Shown here piece by piece: positions 13,982 through 22,907 of a stretch of 50,004 bases of DNA; the stretch's first letter is position 1, and each line of letters starts with the position of its first letter. The DNA lies in assembly GCA_016195685.1 (NCBI GenBank), contig JACPZE010000041.1, positions 1 through 50,004 on the forward strand. Direction: 5' to 3'. This stretch comes from Candidatus Gottesmanbacteria bacterium. GTDB taxonomy: Bacteria > Patescibacteriota > Microgenomatia > 2-02-FULL-39-11. Below the pieces are notes generated by a model. That model saw nothing but the letters and a program-made list of their open reading frames with translations. It did not search any database and had not been told where the DNA came from. Made by a program: the position numbers and the translations under genes.

Positions 13982-14323
13982 ATGGAAAATTGGCCCGGCA
14001 CAAATATCGCTTGTATTGAAAATTTTAACGGTGTCAAAGTCCCTACCATCAAATGTTTCGAGGCTATCTTCCAAAGACTACTGAAAATCATTCTTCCTTT
14101 GGCTGTGATCGCACTTTTTGTCATGCTTGTGATCGGAGGGTTTAAGTATCTCACCTCTGCAGGAGATCAGAAAAAAACTGCCTCAGCCCAACAAACGATG
14201 ACCTACGCTATTGGCGGCATCGCTCTGATGGCCATAGCTTATCTCGTCTTTAAAATCATCTATGCCTTCACCGGAGTAAACGTCCTTGAATTCACCATCC
14301 CAAATAGTACAAATACTCCATAA
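13982..14323 (+). CDS. Pilin-like two-helix membrane protein without signal peptide
   Basis: The 113-residue protein has a short N-terminus with two cysteines (NIACIENFNGVKVPTIKC). Two helices (about residues 36-58 and 76-100) flank the loop KYLTSAGDQKKTASAQQTMT, ending TGVNVLEFTIP. The L-T-S-A-G-D loop and the C-terminal V-N-V-L-E-F resemble the proteins at 2-154 and 164 more than the W-I-T-S-G-G-D-K subgroup. It follows the previous gene by 9 bases and is last in the array before the VirB6-like gene. Confidence 0.72.
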   Translation: MENWPGTNIACIENFNGVKVPTIKCFEAIFQRLLKIILPLAVIALFVMLVIGGFKYLTSAGDQKKTASAQQTMTYAIGGIALMAIAYLVFKIIYAFTGVNVLEFTIPNSTNTP

Positions 14324-14340
14324 TAATCTCTCTATATCTA

Positions 14341-14369
14341 TTGACAGTGGTCTTTAAAAAAAGAATAAT
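14341..14369 (+). promoter_or_regulatory. Promoter of the VirB6-like gene
   Basis: A perfect TTGACA (14341-14346), a 17-base spacer and AATAAT (14364-14369) end 9 bases before the ATG at 14379. The expected transcript begins within about 3 bases of the start codon. Confidence 0.78.
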
Positions 14370-14378
14370 GGAATAAGG

Positions 14379-16037
14379 ATGACACTTCTGCCCCTCAAAT
14401 ATATTTTTACTACATTTATAATTTTCCTATTTATCTTTGTTTTTATTTCTAAAAATAATATTGCTCATGCAGCTGGCAAAACTACTATTGATGCAGAACC
14501 ATGGACTATATGGAGTGATGCATTCAAAAATTGCGGAGAAGGTGGAGTAGCCATGATAGAAGCGGAGACAGAAGATCTGGCAAGATATGGTGTTTATAAA
14601 CCCAGGGTATCTAACTGCCGTAGTGTAGATGCCAATTTAAGCGCAGGCATGTTTATGCTTGCTGATGGATTTTTACCATTGAATCGAAAATTGGCCGCAC
14701 TCGATAATAAATCCAGAGCTTTACCTTTTTTAAGTAATGCTATGGCTATGATTATAAGCACTCCTCCTGCTTCTGGCATAGTCTATGTAGCGGATGTCTT
14801 ACAAAATGCCGGAATTATTGCTAAACCAGCTTATGCACAAGGAATAGGATTTGCCGGATTAGCGCCTCTTCTTCCAATCTGGAAAGCGGCCAGAAATCTT
14901 TCTTATGGAATTTTAATCTTAGTCATGCTGGCGATAGGTTTTATGATTATCTTCCGTATGAAAATCGATCCCAAAACAGTCATCTCAGTTCAAGCAGCGC
15001 TACCTAGAATTGTCATGACTCTTATCATCATCACCTTCTCATATGCTATAGCTGGATTTCTCATAGACTTGATGTATCTTGTAATTTTCTTGGTAATTGA
15101 TCTGGTGACACTTGCATTAAAGTCTCTTCCTCCAAACACAGTACCGGATTACATGACCAATACTAATGACTTGATGCTTCAATTCACCCAGTCCGGATGG
15201 TCTGGGGTTTGGAATCTGTTAGGCTTCTTATTTAATATTGAGTTAGCCGCTAGAGCTTTTCAGCAGTTTTTTTTGGGAAGCGCTGCAAATCTGGTGATCG
15301 GTTCAGGTGCGTCACTTGGATTAGGTGGTATTCTTATGCATCTTTTTGGCTCAACCGCAATGATACCCATACTTGGTACAGCTCTAGGCCCAGGGTTGAC
15401 TTTTGTTGGTGGAGCAGCTCTAATTCCCCTTGTAATAATATTGATTATCGCCCTTGGTTTATTTTATACCTTTGTCCGGCTTTTTTTCTTGCTGCTTAAC
15501 TCATACATACAACTTATCATAAGCATACTTATCGGCCCGATACTTCTTCTTAAGGAAGCCATACCCGGCCAATCGGCTCTTAAAGACTGGATTAAAGGAC
15601 TCGTGGCGAACTTGGTTGTTTTTCCAGCAACGGTTCTTGTAATTATGTTTGCTTGGATTATGACTGCCATCACCTGGCAAAGTAATATATGGGGAGCACC
15701 TCTTACTCCAACTGGCGGCGGGGGAGAAGTATGTCTCCCGGGACAAACGTGCAGAGGCAATCCTATCGCTATTTTTATAGGATTAGGCATTATTTTCCTT
15801 GCGCCAAATCTAGTAGCTTCTATAAAGAAATTATTCGGAGCCAAACCCGCCGTACCTGTAACTGCCGGAACTGCCTTCTCACCGGTAACCGGAGTGATAA
15901 GTACCGGAATGGGAGCAATGCAGTCTTTCTACTATTTCCAACAACCTTTTGTGAAGGGAGCTTTCGCTGGTATAGCTAAATCCATGGGTCTTGGACAACC
16001 TAAAGGTGGAGGAGCAGAAAAAAAACAAAACGCGTAA
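14379..16037 (+). CDS. Polytopic VirB6/TrbL-like T4SS membrane protein
   Basis: The 552-residue protein has an N-terminal signal-anchor (residues ~8-32) and an exterior segment of about 120 residues with two Cys. Then come strongly hydrophobic segments at about 174-193, 210-247, 345-388 (two helices), 408-432 and 462-483. The arrangement of several helices around a central hydrophobic, Gly-rich loop (FLGSAANLVIGSGASLGLGG) is that of VirB6/TrbL-type channel components. I see no diagnostic sequence motif. It directly follows the six-gene pilin-like array and has its own promoter. Together with VirB4 and PrgI at 29-33 kb it would complete a minimal inner-membrane T4SS. It ends 13 bases before the convergent giant gene. 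Confidence 0.6.
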   Translation: MTLLPLKYIFTTFIIFLFIFVFISKNNIAHAAGKTTIDAEPWTIWSDAFKNCGEGGVAMIEAETEDLARYGVYKPRVSNCRSVDANLSAGMFMLADGFLPLNRKLAALDNKSRALPFLSNAMAMIISTPPASGIVYVADVLQNAGIIAKPAYAQGIGFAGLAPLLPIWKAARNLSYGILILVMLAIGFMIIFRMKIDPKTVISVQAALPRIVMTLIIITFSYAIAGFLIDLMYLVIFLVIDLVTLALKSLPPNTVPDYMTNTNDLMLQFTQSGWSGVWNLLGFLFNIELAARAFQQFFLGSAANLVIGSGASLGLGGILMHLFGSTAMIPILGTALGPGLTFVGGAALIPLVIILIIALGLFYTFVRLFFLLLNSYIQLIISILIGPILLLKEAIPGQSALKDWIKGLVANLVVFPATVLVIMFAWIMTAITWQSNIWGAPLTPTGGGGEVCLPGQTCRGNPIAIFIGLGIIFLAPNLVASIKKLFGAKPAVPVTAGTAFSPVTGVISTGMGAMQSFYYFQQPFVKGAFAGIAKSMGLGQPKGGGAEKKQNA

Positions 16038-16050
16038 GATAAAATCGTAT

Positions 16051-19000
16051 TTAATGCGCTGCTTCGTCTTCTTCACTTTTTGCCGTAAGCGCCCTGTAGA
16101 AATTCAGTATCGTAACTATCATAAGACTCGTACTGGCTATTTCCCAAGTGGCAAGCCATTTGGTGCCGCCGATAGCTTTCCCCAAATCATTACTGGTAAC
16201 ACCATAAAAAGAAACGCCCATTTTGGGTCCAAACCCTTCTTCTTCCATCTTGGCATAAGCAGCCAACCCGTGATACGGACGCTTAGGTAGTATCTGTTGA
16301 CCTCCCACCGCTTGAACGTATTGAAGAAGATCGTTGGGTCCCCAGGCATCAGCCCTATCTTTTCCTCTTATCATCTGCATAATTGAAGAGTCTGTAAAAA
16401 CACCATACACTGGACTTATAAACGGAATAGCCCATGCCAAATCTGCTTTTCTGTACATCATGGCAGTAGTATAGCTTATTCTGTAACAGTTTCTTATGGC
16501 TATATCCACAAAGTCACCCGAGAGAGCCGTCCACATCTCTTTTTGTTTTTTTACCAACTCATCCATATCTGGCCTGGCAACAAGCAGATTATTTACATAC
16601 TCTTCAAAAAGTTGAGCAAATTGTACATGAGAAGCCAGATCCCCTGCCCGGCGGACCGGATTTCTGTCTCCTAGTTGCCCTATATTTAAATACTCCCAAC
16701 CCATATCTTCGGTAGAAAAAAGCGTAGTTCTGTAGTTTCTATCCAAAAGCTTATTAGTGATACAGGAAGTTTCAAAAGTCAGTCTTCCTTTGGCATCATC
16801 TTTCACTTTTCCTTTCTCGTCTTTTTCTACGTCCGTCACTATTCTATCCACTTGGTTCCAATCGATTTTATGTACTCTTACTCCCCGTTCCCTTTTTATC
16901 TGATCCTCATTCCAACCTTCAACTCCCAATTGCTGATAATACCATTCTATGGATTTATCTCCCAAAAGAGCTGTTTTTACTTCTTCCCAATATCTTTTGG
17001 CGTTTTGCATCATTCTTGTTTTTTCCTCTTTTTGCAGGTCAGTTAAAGTTCCATCTTCGTTAATCAACCTTATATGCCTATCAAAATCTTCGCTTTGAAG
17101 CGCTTTGTTGTCTTTTATGGCTTGTTGAGAAATAGCTCCAACTGTAGCCTCAAGATCGGCTATATCGTCAAATTCCTTTTCCTCACCTGAAGTAGGCGTC
17201 CTCATGGAATCGATTTGTTTTCTGTCGATATGCAAAATTTTGGCAATTATTTCATCGCGTAGTTTAACTTTTTCTGTACCCCCGTACATACTCGTCTCAA
17301 CTTCTATATATCTGGCTGCCAGAAGCGGAGAGCGCATCGCCGATTCTAACCAAGTGCGGGCAAGATAAACCTTTTTCAGTTTCACAGCCAATTCTTTATA
17401 ACTTCCGGTTTCCTTATTTGCCACCCAATGATCATCCAGCAGCTGTCCGTATGTTTTTATCACGCCCTCGGGGTGCAAATTTTTCCCTACATCTCTCCAT
17501 AAGATTTCAAATGAGTCGTCAAAATCATTAGGATCTCTGTTTTGCACAGCCTCGTCAGCCAAAGCCGCTGATCGTGCCTTCAGATCATTTGAATTTTTGG
17601 CCCTATCTCTGTATTCTCTACGGTATCTTTTATAGAGTTCATTCCCTGCCTCGCTTTCAAATTTACGCCTGACTTGCCTGGCTGCCCAGTTTTGGGCGTT
17701 TATAAGCTTGATATTTGTCCCATAAGCCCGGTCGCGCTCCCAATCGTCAAAACTTATAGTTGAATCGCCCAGTCTCCACCCCGTCCATGGTCCCCACATG
17801 CCGGAATATTCAAAAGGGTTTTCTGCTTCTATCAGCCTGTTTTTAAAGGCCTCAGCCCCATCGTGCATACCTTTAGATTCAAGATAATCTATCGCTCCCT
17901 GGCTATCTCCTTTTGTGACAAATTTCACTATTTCCTTCATTATATCTGGATGCCAGTTGTCCCATTTACCCATAACCAGCATGTTGAAAAATGCATCATA
18001 GTATTCACCGCCCAGCCTGTACCTACTGTAATAATGGATCATCGGTGCTATATGACGGGCTATCCCTTCGTAAGGGATACTATTAAATTGTTTGGCTGAA
18101 AGACTAAATGACTGACCAGCTTCCCCCGTCTGTTCATAAGAAGTACCTGTCCCTCTGGAATGAGCAACAATTTCCAGAAGCCTTTGATCGATAAGAGAAA
18201 GGCCTTTGGCTTGTTTAAGCGCCGCAGCGATTTTTAAATCTCCTAATTTATCTCCGTATTTATTGCTCAATTTTGACTCAAATCCATATACCTCCTTCAT
18301 TGTAAAAGGCTTTGAATGATCACTTTGTTTTCTATTCCATACGCTAGGCTGTGGCAGACCATTACGGACTATGTCATCTTCTTTTATATGATAAAGTTGA
18401 CCCAAATTTATCATCTGGTCAAGATATGTACGGGCGACCTGATCCAATTTAGAATTACGGAGTTTGCCTTCTTCCCAGGAAAGCCATTCACGCGGAATAT
18501 ATCCGTCGTGGGTATCCCTTATGGACAAAAGAGCCATTTCATAAGCTCTTTTCCCCAACGCTACCATCGGGTCCTGGGATGCCGCATCGATATACATATT
18601 TAAAAAAAGGGCCGTTGAGCTTATAAATTCCTTCATATCCTGTGACGGATGCGCCGCCCAATAATCCATATCGTGAGATTGGAAAATAGTACTTTTGAGA
18701 ACATCGTAACGGGCTGCGTATTGTAGACCAACCCTGTTTCCTTCCGCATCTTTTGTGTTTCTGACGATATCCAAAAAAGCGTCCATATCTCCGGCAACGT
18801 ACAGAGTGTAGAGCTGATGCGACGATTCACTGCGCTGGTTATACAATATCGGCTCCAATATATGATAAAACCAATAATCCCTGTAGTCTGCATCTGTCTG
18901 AATCATAAACTCCACAGATCCTCGGCCCTGTGTTCTCATGGCATCGTAAAATCTAGCTTTGGTGCTTCCGGTTTTTTCCACCACCGAACGACCTAATTTC

Positions 19001-19887
19001 TCCCTGGCTGTAATAAGTTTTCTGTGTTTTTCTCCTGCTGCCCTATGTTCCCGGGCCATCATGCTAGGAGCGTTGACATCATCTGGCGATTCTGCTCCTT
19101 GAGTTTTGCCAAGTTGTTTTATTAATTCATCGTTTTTGCTTTCTAAAATTTCCTCTGCTTCAGTTAACAAATCATCCCTATCCTCTTTGTAATGACCGTT
19201 TTTAACCTCATTTAAAAGATCTATTTGTCCACGAGTCAAAATACCGTCTAAATCTCCAATCGCTTCATTTATCGTTTTTCCTTCTCCACTAACTGGTAAA
19301 TAATCATCTACCGTCTTTCCACCCCTTGCTTTCACCAATCTTTCATTAGCTTCTATAGCTTCCGGAGACATCCACTCCTTCATCTTTTCCAACCTTTCTA
19401 CTTCTTCAAGTCGTCTGTTTTTATTGTATTTTAGAATTAATGAGGCAAAACGATCTTGTAATTCTTCAAATGGCCCCCAAGCTCCAGTTTCGTTGTAATT
19501 GGGAAGACTACTAAGTATACCGGCTAATCTATCGTGGTGTTTCCGCAGCCAATCAACATCATGATATTTATGGGGATCTGGTGTGTGCAAAATATCTATA
19601 AGAAAATTCGCAAGAGGCCGGTGCCTGGTTAAAGTAGCCGCATCCGGCCTTAATCCTTTAAACAAATCATATCCTTGCTGCCCTTCTTGAATATTTTTAA
19701 GCTTATCAATTATGATATCCGCTGTTTCCCGATTCTCTCTTTCTTGTGGTGTCCTTCTTCTCTCCCGTTGTACCGCAGGCGGCTCAGCGGGTCTTCCTCG
19801 TCTAAAAATCCTGCGAATAATACCAAGAATAGATTGATTTTCAGGGCCATTATTCATATGAAATTTGTTTTTGGATGTTTTTACCAT
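16051..19887 (-). CDS. Giant 1278-residue protein of unknown function with a C-terminal membrane anchor
   Basis: I do not recognise this protein. It has a basic, Arg-rich N-terminus (GIIRRIFRRGRPAEPP...RERRR), then more than 1150 residues of soluble, charged, apparently mostly helical sequence. One hydrophobic segment occurs near the end (WLATWEIASTSLMIVTILNF, about residues 1243-1262) before an acidic tail (KSEEDEAAH). There is no signal peptide, so most of the protein should be cytoplasmic and tail-anchored. No Walker motif, protease motif or nuclease motif was found by eye. It lies tail to tail with the VirB6-like gene. The start at 19887 follows a good promoter. A second start at 19857 is possible. 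Confidence 0.85.
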   Translation of the reverse strand: MVKTSKNKFHMNNGPENQSILGIIRRIFRRGRPAEPPAVQRERRRTPQERENRETADIIIDKLKNIQEGQQGYDLFKGLRPDAATLTRHRPLANFLIDILHTPDPHKYHDVDWLRKHHDRLAGILSSLPNYNETGAWGPFEELQDRFASLILKYNKNRRLEEVERLEKMKEWMSPEAIEANERLVKARGGKTVDDYLPVSGEGKTINEAIGDLDGILTRGQIDLLNEVKNGHYKEDRDDLLTEAEEILESKNDELIKQLGKTQGAESPDDVNAPSMMAREHRAAGEKHRKLITAREKLGRSVVEKTGSTKARFYDAMRTQGRGSVEFMIQTDADYRDYWFYHILEPILYNQRSESSHQLYTLYVAGDMDAFLDIVRNTKDAEGNRVGLQYAARYDVLKSTIFQSHDMDYWAAHPSQDMKEFISSTALFLNMYIDAASQDPMVALGKRAYEMALLSIRDTHDGYIPREWLSWEEGKLRNSKLDQVARTYLDQMINLGQLYHIKEDDIVRNGLPQPSVWNRKQSDHSKPFTMKEVYGFESKLSNKYGDKLGDLKIAAALKQAKGLSLIDQRLLEIVAHSRGTGTSYEQTGEAGQSFSLSAKQFNSIPYEGIARHIAPMIHYYSRYRLGGEYYDAFFNMLVMGKWDNWHPDIMKEIVKFVTKGDSQGAIDYLESKGMHDGAEAFKNRLIEAENPFEYSGMWGPWTGWRLGDSTISFDDWERDRAYGTNIKLINAQNWAARQVRRKFESEAGNELYKRYRREYRDRAKNSNDLKARSAALADEAVQNRDPNDFDDSFEILWRDVGKNLHPEGVIKTYGQLLDDHWVANKETGSYKELAVKLKKVYLARTWLESAMRSPLLAARYIEVETSMYGGTEKVKLRDEIIAKILHIDRKQIDSMRTPTSGEEKEFDDIADLEATVGAISQQAIKDNKALQSEDFDRHIRLINEDGTLTDLQKEEKTRMMQNAKRYWEEVKTALLGDKSIEWYYQQLGVEGWNEDQIKRERGVRVHKIDWNQVDRIVTDVEKDEKGKVKDDAKGRLTFETSCITNKLLDRNYRTTLFSTEDMGWEYLNIGQLGDRNPVRRAGDLASHVQFAQLFEEYVNNLLVARPDMDELVKKQKEMWTALSGDFVDIAIRNCYRISYTTAMMYRKADLAWAIPFISPVYGVFTDSSIMQMIRGKDRADAWGPNDLLQYVQAVGGQQILPKRPYHGLAAYAKMEEEGFGPKMGVSFYGVTSNDLGKAIGGTKWLATWEIASTSLMIVTILNFYRALTAKSEEDEAAH

Positions 19888-19899
19888 GCATCTTAATCT

Positions 19900-19929
19900 A
19901 TATTAGGCAGAAAAGACGTTTGGAGTCAA
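19900..19929 (-). promoter_or_regulatory. Promoter of the giant protein gene
   Basis: On the minus strand TTGACT (19924-19929), an 18-base spacer and TAATAT (19900-19905) precede the ATG at 19887 by 12 bases, giving a leader of about 5 bases. Confidence 0.58.
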
Positions 19930-19941
19930 TGGAGAAGATGT

Positions 19942-20721
19942 TTATTTGGGCGTATAAGGAAGAAAATGTTTGAACGAATTATCACTTACTCTTTTTATAA
20001 CTTTCTCGACTGTTTTTTGGTCAAATCCTTCTTTTATGATTTTCTCTTTTTTGTATTTTTTCTCATGAATTAGATACAAAATCTTATCCGCTTCCTCATA
20101 ACCGAAGCCGAATTCGCCCTCATCTGTTTGCCCCTGCCACATTCCTGCGGTTGGAATTTTATTTATAATTTTTTCCGGTACTTCCAAATATTTTGCTAAC
20201 TGTTTTACCTGTGTTTTATAAAGATTGAGAAGAGACTCCACATCGCTTGCCTCATCACCAAAGCGGGTAAAATAACCTAGTAAATTTTCGGTTTTATTCT
20301 CTGTTCCTAAAACCAATGCATTGTATTTTTTACTTAAGTCATAAAGAAGTATCATCCGCATCCGGGCCATAATATTACCGCTTCTTATATTATTTACCGA
20401 TGGATCCAGTTTCACAACCGAATCAACCAGAAATTTAATATCTATTGCTTTTATATTACCTGCAGGAATTTTAAATTCATCAACTATCAATTTTGCATCA
20501 TCTAGACCTTCTTTGTTTAATTCCCCATATGGAAACATGCATACATAAATATTGTCTGCTCCGATGGCTTTTACCCCCAACGCTAAAGAAGTTGCGGAAT
20601 CAATCCCCCCGGAAAGACCAATAACTAAACGGGTGAATCCTGTTTTTTTTAAAGTGTGTTGGATGAAATTAATTAATTTTTGGGTAATTTTTTGGGAGTT
20701 AAAGGATAGATCAATTAGCAT
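19942..20721 (-). CDS. nadE: NH3-dependent NAD+ synthetase
   Basis: The 259-residue enzyme amidates nicotinate adenine dinucleotide to NAD with ATP. It has the PP-loop VIGLSGGIDSATSLAL (residues ~37-52), then GTENKTENLLGYFTRFGD, DVESLLNLYKTQVKQLAKYL, and PTAGMWQGQTDEGEFGFGYEEAD, all standard for NadE. No glutaminase domain is present, so ammonia is the nitrogen donor. Together with nadD just upstream it supplies the last two steps of NAD synthesis. Confidence 0.95.
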   Translation of the reverse strand: MLIDLSFNSQKITQKLINFIQHTLKKTGFTRLVIGLSGGIDSATSLALGVKAIGADNIYVCMFPYGELNKEGLDDAKLIVDEFKIPAGNIKAIDIKFLVDSVVKLDPSVNNIRSGNIMARMRMILLYDLSKKYNALVLGTENKTENLLGYFTRFGDEASDVESLLNLYKTQVKQLAKYLEVPEKIINKIPTAGMWQGQTDEGEFGFGYEEADKILYLIHEKKYKKEKIIKEGFDQKTVEKVIKRVSDNSFKHFLPYTPK

Positions 20722-20727
20722 AGTAGT

Positions 20728-20801
20728 ATCAAGTATTAGGTATTACGTATTGGATATTGAAAGAAAATATACTTAATACTTGATGCGTAATACTTAATAC
20801 T
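20728..20801. repeat. AT-rich inverted repeat between nadE and nadD
   Basis: The 80-base gap is filled by copies of an AGTATTAxGTATTA-like motif. AGTATTAGGTATTACG at 20732-20747 is the reverse complement of 20786-20801 at 15 of 16 positions. A second pair, 20728-20741 and 20770-20783, matches at 13 of 14. RNA from either strand could fold into a long hairpin. It looks like a small dispersed repeat or a transcript stabiliser; no coding potential is seen. Confidence 0.6.
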
Positions 20802-21362
20802 TTATTTGTATAGATTCCTTCTCCGAATGTAATCTTCCACTTCCGGAAAAACTAGTCCTGTTATGGAAAGGCCGTTTTTGACCCGATCGCGGATGGTAGT
20901 TGATGAAATATTGGAGAGAAGAAGATCCCCGGGGACTTTTTGAAATCCCTGCGGTAGATTTTTGATCGGATAATCTTTCCTGGGGAATACTAAAAATTGC
21001 ATAAGGCGCGATAGCTTTTGGTAATCCCGCCAACGGGAGAATTCCGTTGTAACATCTGAACCAACAATCCAATAATATCGATTGTTTAAATCTTTCTTTA
21101 GCTCAGTAGCAATATTTACCGTATAAGTGGTTTCTTCTCTTGCTATGGCAATCGTGGAGAGTTTTATTCTGCCGGTTTCCAGGAAATGAAGCATCTCTAT
21201 CCGATCAGACGGCATGGCAACAATTGGTCTGAAAGCGTTCGTATAATCAGGAAGCAGCCAAGCTTGATCAATTTCGGGAACATTTTCCAAAACTTGCTGT
21301 GCTGTAAGAAAATGCCAAATGTGGGGAGGGTCGAATTTTCCGCCTAAAATAGCTATATTCAT
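20802..21362 (-). CDS. nadD: Nicotinate-nucleotide adenylyltransferase
   Basis: The 186-residue enzyme makes nicotinate adenine dinucleotide from NaMN and ATP. It has the nucleotidyltransferase start IAILGGKFDPPHIWH (GxFDPxHxxH with His14 and His17), YYWIVGSDVTTEFSRWRDY, and the C-terminal NISSTTIRDRVKNG (ISST-x-x-R). Size is typical for bacterial NadD. It lies upstream of nadE on the same strand, separated by a repeat-filled 80-base gap. Confidence 0.93.
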   Translation of the reverse strand: MNIAILGGKFDPPHIWHFLTAQQVLENVPEIDQAWLLPDYTNAFRPIVAMPSDRIEMLHFLETGRIKLSTIAIAREETTYTVNIATELKKDLNNRYYWIVGSDVTTEFSRWRDYQKLSRLMQFLVFPRKDYPIKNLPQGFQKVPGDLLLSNISSTTIRDRVKNGLSITGLVFPEVEDYIRRRNLYK

Positions 21363-21377
21363 AAATATTTAGTCATC

Positions 21378-21629
21378 TCAATGATTATGGGGTTTTCCTT
21401 TTCGGGATGGACCAGGCAACCCTTCCTTTTGCTCAGAATGATGAAAAACTTGTCCGAACCATTCTGATAATCCGACTACCAGTGGAAAAGATAATGCTCC
21501 TTCAGTCTCTAACCACGCGGTAAAACTCCCACAAGCAGGACAGGCTTTGGTAAAAGAATATAAAATAAAATCCAAAATTAATGTTACTGGCAATATCAAT
21601 AAAAATAATAGTACTTTTTGCCACTTCAT
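21378..21629 (-). CDS. Small membrane protein with a CPAC motif
   Basis: The 83-residue product has one N-terminal membrane helix (KVLLFLLILPVTLILDFILY, about residues 4-23), then KACPACGSF with a Cys-x-x-Cys pair at residues 32-35. A second weakly hydrophobic part and a His/Lys-rich tail (GKPHNH) follow. The CxxC just outside the helix could be redox-active or bind metal; no thioredoxin fold can be claimed at this size. It lies between the O-antigen-ligase-like gene and nadD, within 12-16 bases of each, so it is probably co-transcribed. Confidence 0.6.
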   Translation of the reverse strand: MKWQKVLLFLLILPVTLILDFILYSFTKACPACGSFTAWLETEGALSFPLVVGLSEWFGQVFHHSEQKEGLPGPSRKGKPHNH

Positions 21630-21641
21630 ATCTATATATTA

Positions 21642-22907
21642 CTATGCCATTTTTAGGGAAAAAGATAAAGCGGTAAAAACAACCAATAGCAACTGTCCTT
21701 GTTGCAGAGTGAAAAGATAATGATCAAATAAGCCTAAAATAAAAAGCTGTATGAAGATGTACAAAAAAATCGGTGGGGATTTAAAAATTCTTGTTATATA
21801 CATAATTGTCAGCAATAAGAAAAGTAAAAACCCTACTATGCCAGTTTCTGATAAAATTAAAAGATAAATATTGTGAACTGGTTGGAAAATATATAACCCA
21901 GGGAAAGTATTTATATAGTTTTGCACCTGAGTAATAGAATTGTTCAGTCCAGTCCCAAAAAGCAAGTTTACCAACACCATGTTAACCGTTGTTTTGATTA
22001 AGGATACCCTTTCTTGCCAGTATTGAAATTTGTCGATTAGAAAATTGGGTGAAAAAAACGGAAGAACTACGGATACTATAATTGCAAGATAAATACTGGC
22101 CAGAAATTTGTTTTTATTGCCATTAATTTTTTTAGATAAGTTTATTTTCTTATCTAAATAAATCATCACTAATCCGCTTAATGCAACCACCCATGCCACA
22201 CGGCTAAATGTCAGAATTAAAGCAGCCAGTCCCAAAACGATACTTATGCCGAAATAAAATTTCAACCATTTATTTAAACCTCTCCAGTTTGATACAAGAA
22301 AATAAAAGATAAAAAGAAAAGTTATGGAAAGATATCCTCCCAATACATTCGGATGAGGTAATGTTGCATAAGGCCTAAGTAGTAAACTTCCTTTGTAGGA
22401 AAATGCAGCAATCCCGGGCGTATTTGCATAAAACGCTCTCTCCCCCAACCACCAAAAAATTCCCCCGATTGATTTTTGGATCATAAACTGCCAAACAGCC
22501 ATCACGGATAAATAAACCATGCTCAGCGACAAAATAGAGACTGTTGTTTTTAATTTTGGTTTTAAGCGTGAAATCGCAATCCCTAAAAGGATCAGCTCTA
22601 GGATTTTTATGAATTTATAAAGAGCCGCCCAAATATTTACTGCAACAAAAAATGAGTTAAAAAGCAAATAACAAAAAAACAGTAGCAAAATCACTTTCCA
22701 AATCTCTGATTTTTTTGTTGGCTTTTTTTTGAGTTTTGCAAATAAACCGCTTCCTATTAAAAAAAGCGAGATAATATCGGTGAGATAAATAGTAGGGGTA
22801 AGATAATCGCTTCGGATTCCAGAAATAGTTGTGAAATCAAAAAAAAAGTGGTGAGCGAGTTGGGTTGGCAAAAAAAATAAAAAAAGATAAAAAAGAATTA
22901 GACTCAT
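21642..22907 (-). CDS. O-antigen ligase/polymerase-like membrane protein (Wzy/WaaL family)
   Basis: The 421-residue polytopic protein has about ten to twelve hydrophobic segments. Signatures of the O-antigen ligase/Wzy superfamily are visible: TLPHPNVLGGYLSITF, LTFSRVAWVVALSG, and PVHNIYLLILSETGIVGFLLF with the His residue in the large exterior loop. These enzymes transfer or polymerise lipid-linked glycans, using the polyprenyl carriers that UppS would help make. The start overlaps the jag stop by 4 bases. The substrate cannot be read from the sequence. Confidence 0.8.
   Translation of the reverse strand: MSLILFYLFLFFLPTQLAHHFFFDFTTISGIRSDYLTPTIYLTDIISLFLIGSGLFAKLKKKPTKKSEIWKVILLLFFCYLLFNSFFVAVNIWAALYKFIKILELILLGIAISRLKPKLKTTVSILSLSMVYLSVMAVWQFMIQKSIGGIFWWLGERAFYANTPGIAAFSYKGSLLLRPYATLPHPNVLGGYLSITFLFIFYFLVSNWRGLNKWLKFYFGISIVLGLAALILTFSRVAWVVALSGLVMIYLDKKINLSKKINGNKNKFLASIYLAIIVSVVLPFFSPNFLIDKFQYWQERVSLIKTTVNMVLVNLLFGTGLNNSITQVQNYINTFPGLYIFQPVHNIYLLILSETGIVGFLLFLLLTIMYITRIFKSPPIFLYIFIQLFILGLFDHYLFTLQQGQLLLVVFTALSFSLKMA

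Noticed and set aside
15464-15844. A 126-codon antisense frame inside the VirB6-like gene
   Set aside because: It lies wholly within a strongly coding membrane-protein gene, has no promoter or ribosome site, and its sequence shows no domain.
20794-21072. A 92-codon frame overlapping nadD
   Set aside because: nadD covers the same bases with complete active-site motifs.
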